NCBI GenBank assembly: GCA_019096155.1
Contig: JAHCVI010000001.1
Location: 12,921,243-12,985,242 of the forward strand
Direction: 5' to 3'
Source of the DNA: Staphylotrichum longicolle
Lineage: Eukaryota; Ascomycota; Sordariomycetes; Sordariales; Chaetomiaceae
Length of the DNA: 64,000 bases
Positions 62,283 to 64,000 of the stretch are shown here, piece after piece. Position 1 is the stretch's first letter. Every line of letters begins with the position of its first letter. Below the pieces are notes generated by a model. That model was not told the DNA's origin, did no database searches, and saw only the letters and a program-made list of their open reading frames with translations. The position numbers were made by a program, and so were the translations under genes.

Positions 62283-62655
62283 TTATTTAAACCAGATCCT
62301 TAGCGTGACACCAGCTTGGACAGCATCGATGCTTAGGCACTCGAGAAAGCCGACAACATCTCGAACGCCTCGGTCGTCGCACTCGTCGAGCGCGTCAACG
62401 AGGAGGAGGAGGCGCTTCGACCGCCACTTCTTGATTATCGAGCGTATGAAGTCCTCCAGTTGTGCTTGTCGCCACACCCACTCCCCTTCCATACACATGC
62501 TCTGCTTCTCGTAGATGGGGCGGAAATGTTCATACAGCGTGGCGTCCTTGTCGAGCAGCTGGTATACGATCGACCGCAGCATGCCCAGAGGCGTCTTCTC
62601 GAGGATCCCGCCTCGAGCGTTGAAGAAATACGCCACGATGAGGTGGTCGTCGATA
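62283..62655 (-). pseudogene. NACHT-domain fragment, un-RIPped homologue of the 24-kb NLR
   Basis: Reads I-V-A-Y-F-F-N-A-R-G, E-K-T-P-L-G-M-L-R-S-I-V-Y-Q-L-L, W-R-Q-A-Q-L-E-D-F-I-R and L-L-L-L-V-D-A-L-D-E-C-D-D-R (Walker B), ending after V-T-L-R-I. It is closely similar to 23750-24110 but without RIP stops. Walker A and everything beyond V-T-L-R-I are missing; at 62655 it abuts unrelated sequence whose coding sense is on the other strand (L-R-E-L-A-E-A-R-K-R-F-A-K). Only a 125-residue relic. Confidence 0.85.
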
Positions 62656-64000
62656 CAAAAGACATGTGGAAACTCAGAGAGCTGGCCGAAGCAAGGAAGA
62701 GATTCGCCAAGATACTGCCTTGCGCCAAGCAGGCGCTGGAGGACGCCCTTCAACACTACGAAGGCTCGGGCAGTGGTTGGAGCGCTCGGAGGAGACCAGA
62801 GGAGCACCTGGGAGACTGTTGGAGGGAGACCGGAGTCGTCGGGCCCGCAGGACCGGCTTGAATGCGGACCAGACTCCTCCCGCTGGAGCCCCACGCTGCC
62901 GGAGCCCCGCATTGCCGCGATGGTGGCTCGTGCGCAGGATGGCAACGAGGGTTGAAGTTGTGGAAGTTGGGCGGCACAGCAGACGCGAGCTGGAGCCAAT
63001 CGCTCTGGGTAGTTTAACCCCGCAGTGTCGGCTTTGCGGCTGAGGCTCGATCGCCGAAGGCCCAGCATTCTGGTGCGGGGTCCGCCAGATTCGACGCCGG
63101 CGATAGGAGCGCCCTTTGGGCCGCTGTTTGGGCTCGAGTGTGGGCCATGGCGATGAGAATGGAGGGGAGAGCGAGGTCCTGGTTATGTGTTCGGGGGGAG
63201 CAAGTCTCGAGATGGAGTGACGTGTGAGAAATGGATGGCTGCGAGCGTGCAGGAATGGGATCCACTAATGCGGACCAATCGTTAAGCGTCATGGTCAATG
63301 TGAGTCCAACAACATCCCGATAGGTTTTCTGGTGGGTGAAAGATAAGGGCGACACCAGGCCATCTAAATTCTTCACAATTTCCGCGACACCACCCTCTCA
63401 GGCACTGGGGTGTCTGAGCAGGCATAGTTTCTCAAACAACTTGATTTCAGGCTGTTTAGGTATACATATAGGTCCAACCACAGTCCAATTGTCATCGACG
63501 CCTCCGCCGTGGGGAATTCCTTGTGCCACCGCCCGTTGTGTTCCTTTTCCTTTGTGCTCGTCTTCGTCCTCCGGCCCCTCCTCCTCCTCCGCGTTCTCCT
63601 CGCCATACTCATAGTGCTCCTCGTCTCTCCACCTTCCAAGCCAGCAGCCAGCGGCTGGCCGGCACCCCATGTCCCATCACCTCCAGAGTTTTCGGGACTG
63701 GGGTTCTGAAGAAGGGCGCCTCGGTCCAGCCGCCTCTCCTTCGCACCCGTCCTGTTGTGGACGTAGTATCCTTATTTTGCAAGCCGCTATCGCTGTCTCA
63801 GTTCAGCTTCGATTGGCGCACTGCACCTTTGTTACACGACCTGTCTGACCAGCGTTGCACCTCGATCTGGTCGCTGTTAATGGCGAGATTCACGTTAGTG
63901 ACTGCCTGCCAAGACATGCCGCCAAGGTGAAGACTTACATCGACTGACTCGCAGAGCGAATTATCGGAACAAGAATTCATCGGCCGACGATCCAAAGAGC
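62656..64000. other. Unassigned right end
   Basis: 62664-62775 encodes a plus-strand amphipathic helix (A-K-Q-A-L-E-D-A-L-Q-H-Y) from an unknown gene. 63398-63670 (minus) has an acidic stretch and ends in L-C-L-L-R-H-P-S-A; 63798-63995 (minus) may be an exon of a gene that extends past the window. None of these can be called confidently. Confidence 0.35.

Noticed and set aside
1..64000. tRNA, rRNA or secondary-metabolite (PKS/NRPS) genes
   Set aside because: None of the conserved tRNA or rRNA blocks and no ketosynthase, adenylation or terpene-synthase motifs were seen on either strand. A weak or intron-bearing tRNA could be missed by eye.

Overview
This window is nuclear DNA from a filamentous ascomycete (Pezizomycotina; probably a Sordariomycete, but species cannot be told from the sequence). 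The evidence is short 47-72 bp GT-AG introns, fungal-only families (HET, SesA, NACHT/ankyrin, NACHT/WD40, FunK1) and heavy repeat-induced point mutation (RIP). RIP shows as CpA to TpA changes that turn Trp and Gln codons into stops in every repeated segment, while single-copy genes stay GC-rich and open.

Layout. 0-6 kb is ordinary gene space: a secreted vWA-domain protein, a small hypothetical protein and an 8-exon amidase. 6-13 kb is a degraded HET-domain gene split by a 1.86-kb pogo-type DNA transposon. 13-20 kb is a scrapyard of allorecognition/NLR parts: PNP-TPR, shuffled FunK1 pieces, WD40 repeats, a BTB tail, a ClpB-like AAA+ ATPase and a membrane protein with a HET-like end. 20-36 kb holds the most interesting locus. 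36-42 kb has hypothetical and membrane-protein genes, some broken. 42-54 kb is a RIP island with a FunK1 pseudogene, two pogo transposons in a near-perfect 3.7-kb palindrome, and a dynamin-like GTPase pseudogene. 54-64 kb returns to gene space: a type-B carboxylesterase, a 5'-truncated adenosine deaminase (ADGF type), a secreted protein whose signal peptide is built on a 9-bp minisatellite, and an orphan NACHT fragment.

The key locus (about 21.6-36.4 kb) contains three adjacent genes that each carry the same 35-residue motif, alignable without gaps (core D-Q-[IV]-N-A-P, G/S-N-x-[FL]-P-G-A, final F-G). They are (i) an NLR, minus strand, with motif at its N terminus, then NACHT, then ankyrin repeats; (ii) a SesA-like protein, plus strand, with the motif at its extreme C terminus; (iii) a nucleoside phosphorylase (PNP_UDP) protein, minus strand, with the motif at its extreme C terminus. 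This is the layout of fungal NLR signalosomes in which a receptor templates an amyloid fold onto effector proteins. Here one receptor would serve two different effectors, one of them enzymatic. The receptor and the PNP effector are RIP-damaged, and the PNP gene is also split near its start by an 8.2-kb Ty3 element with 441-bp LTRs and a CTTGT target duplication. The SesA effector is intact.

All calls come from reading the sequence and recalled family patterns; no database search was run. Exon models were built by hand from splice signals and reading frame.
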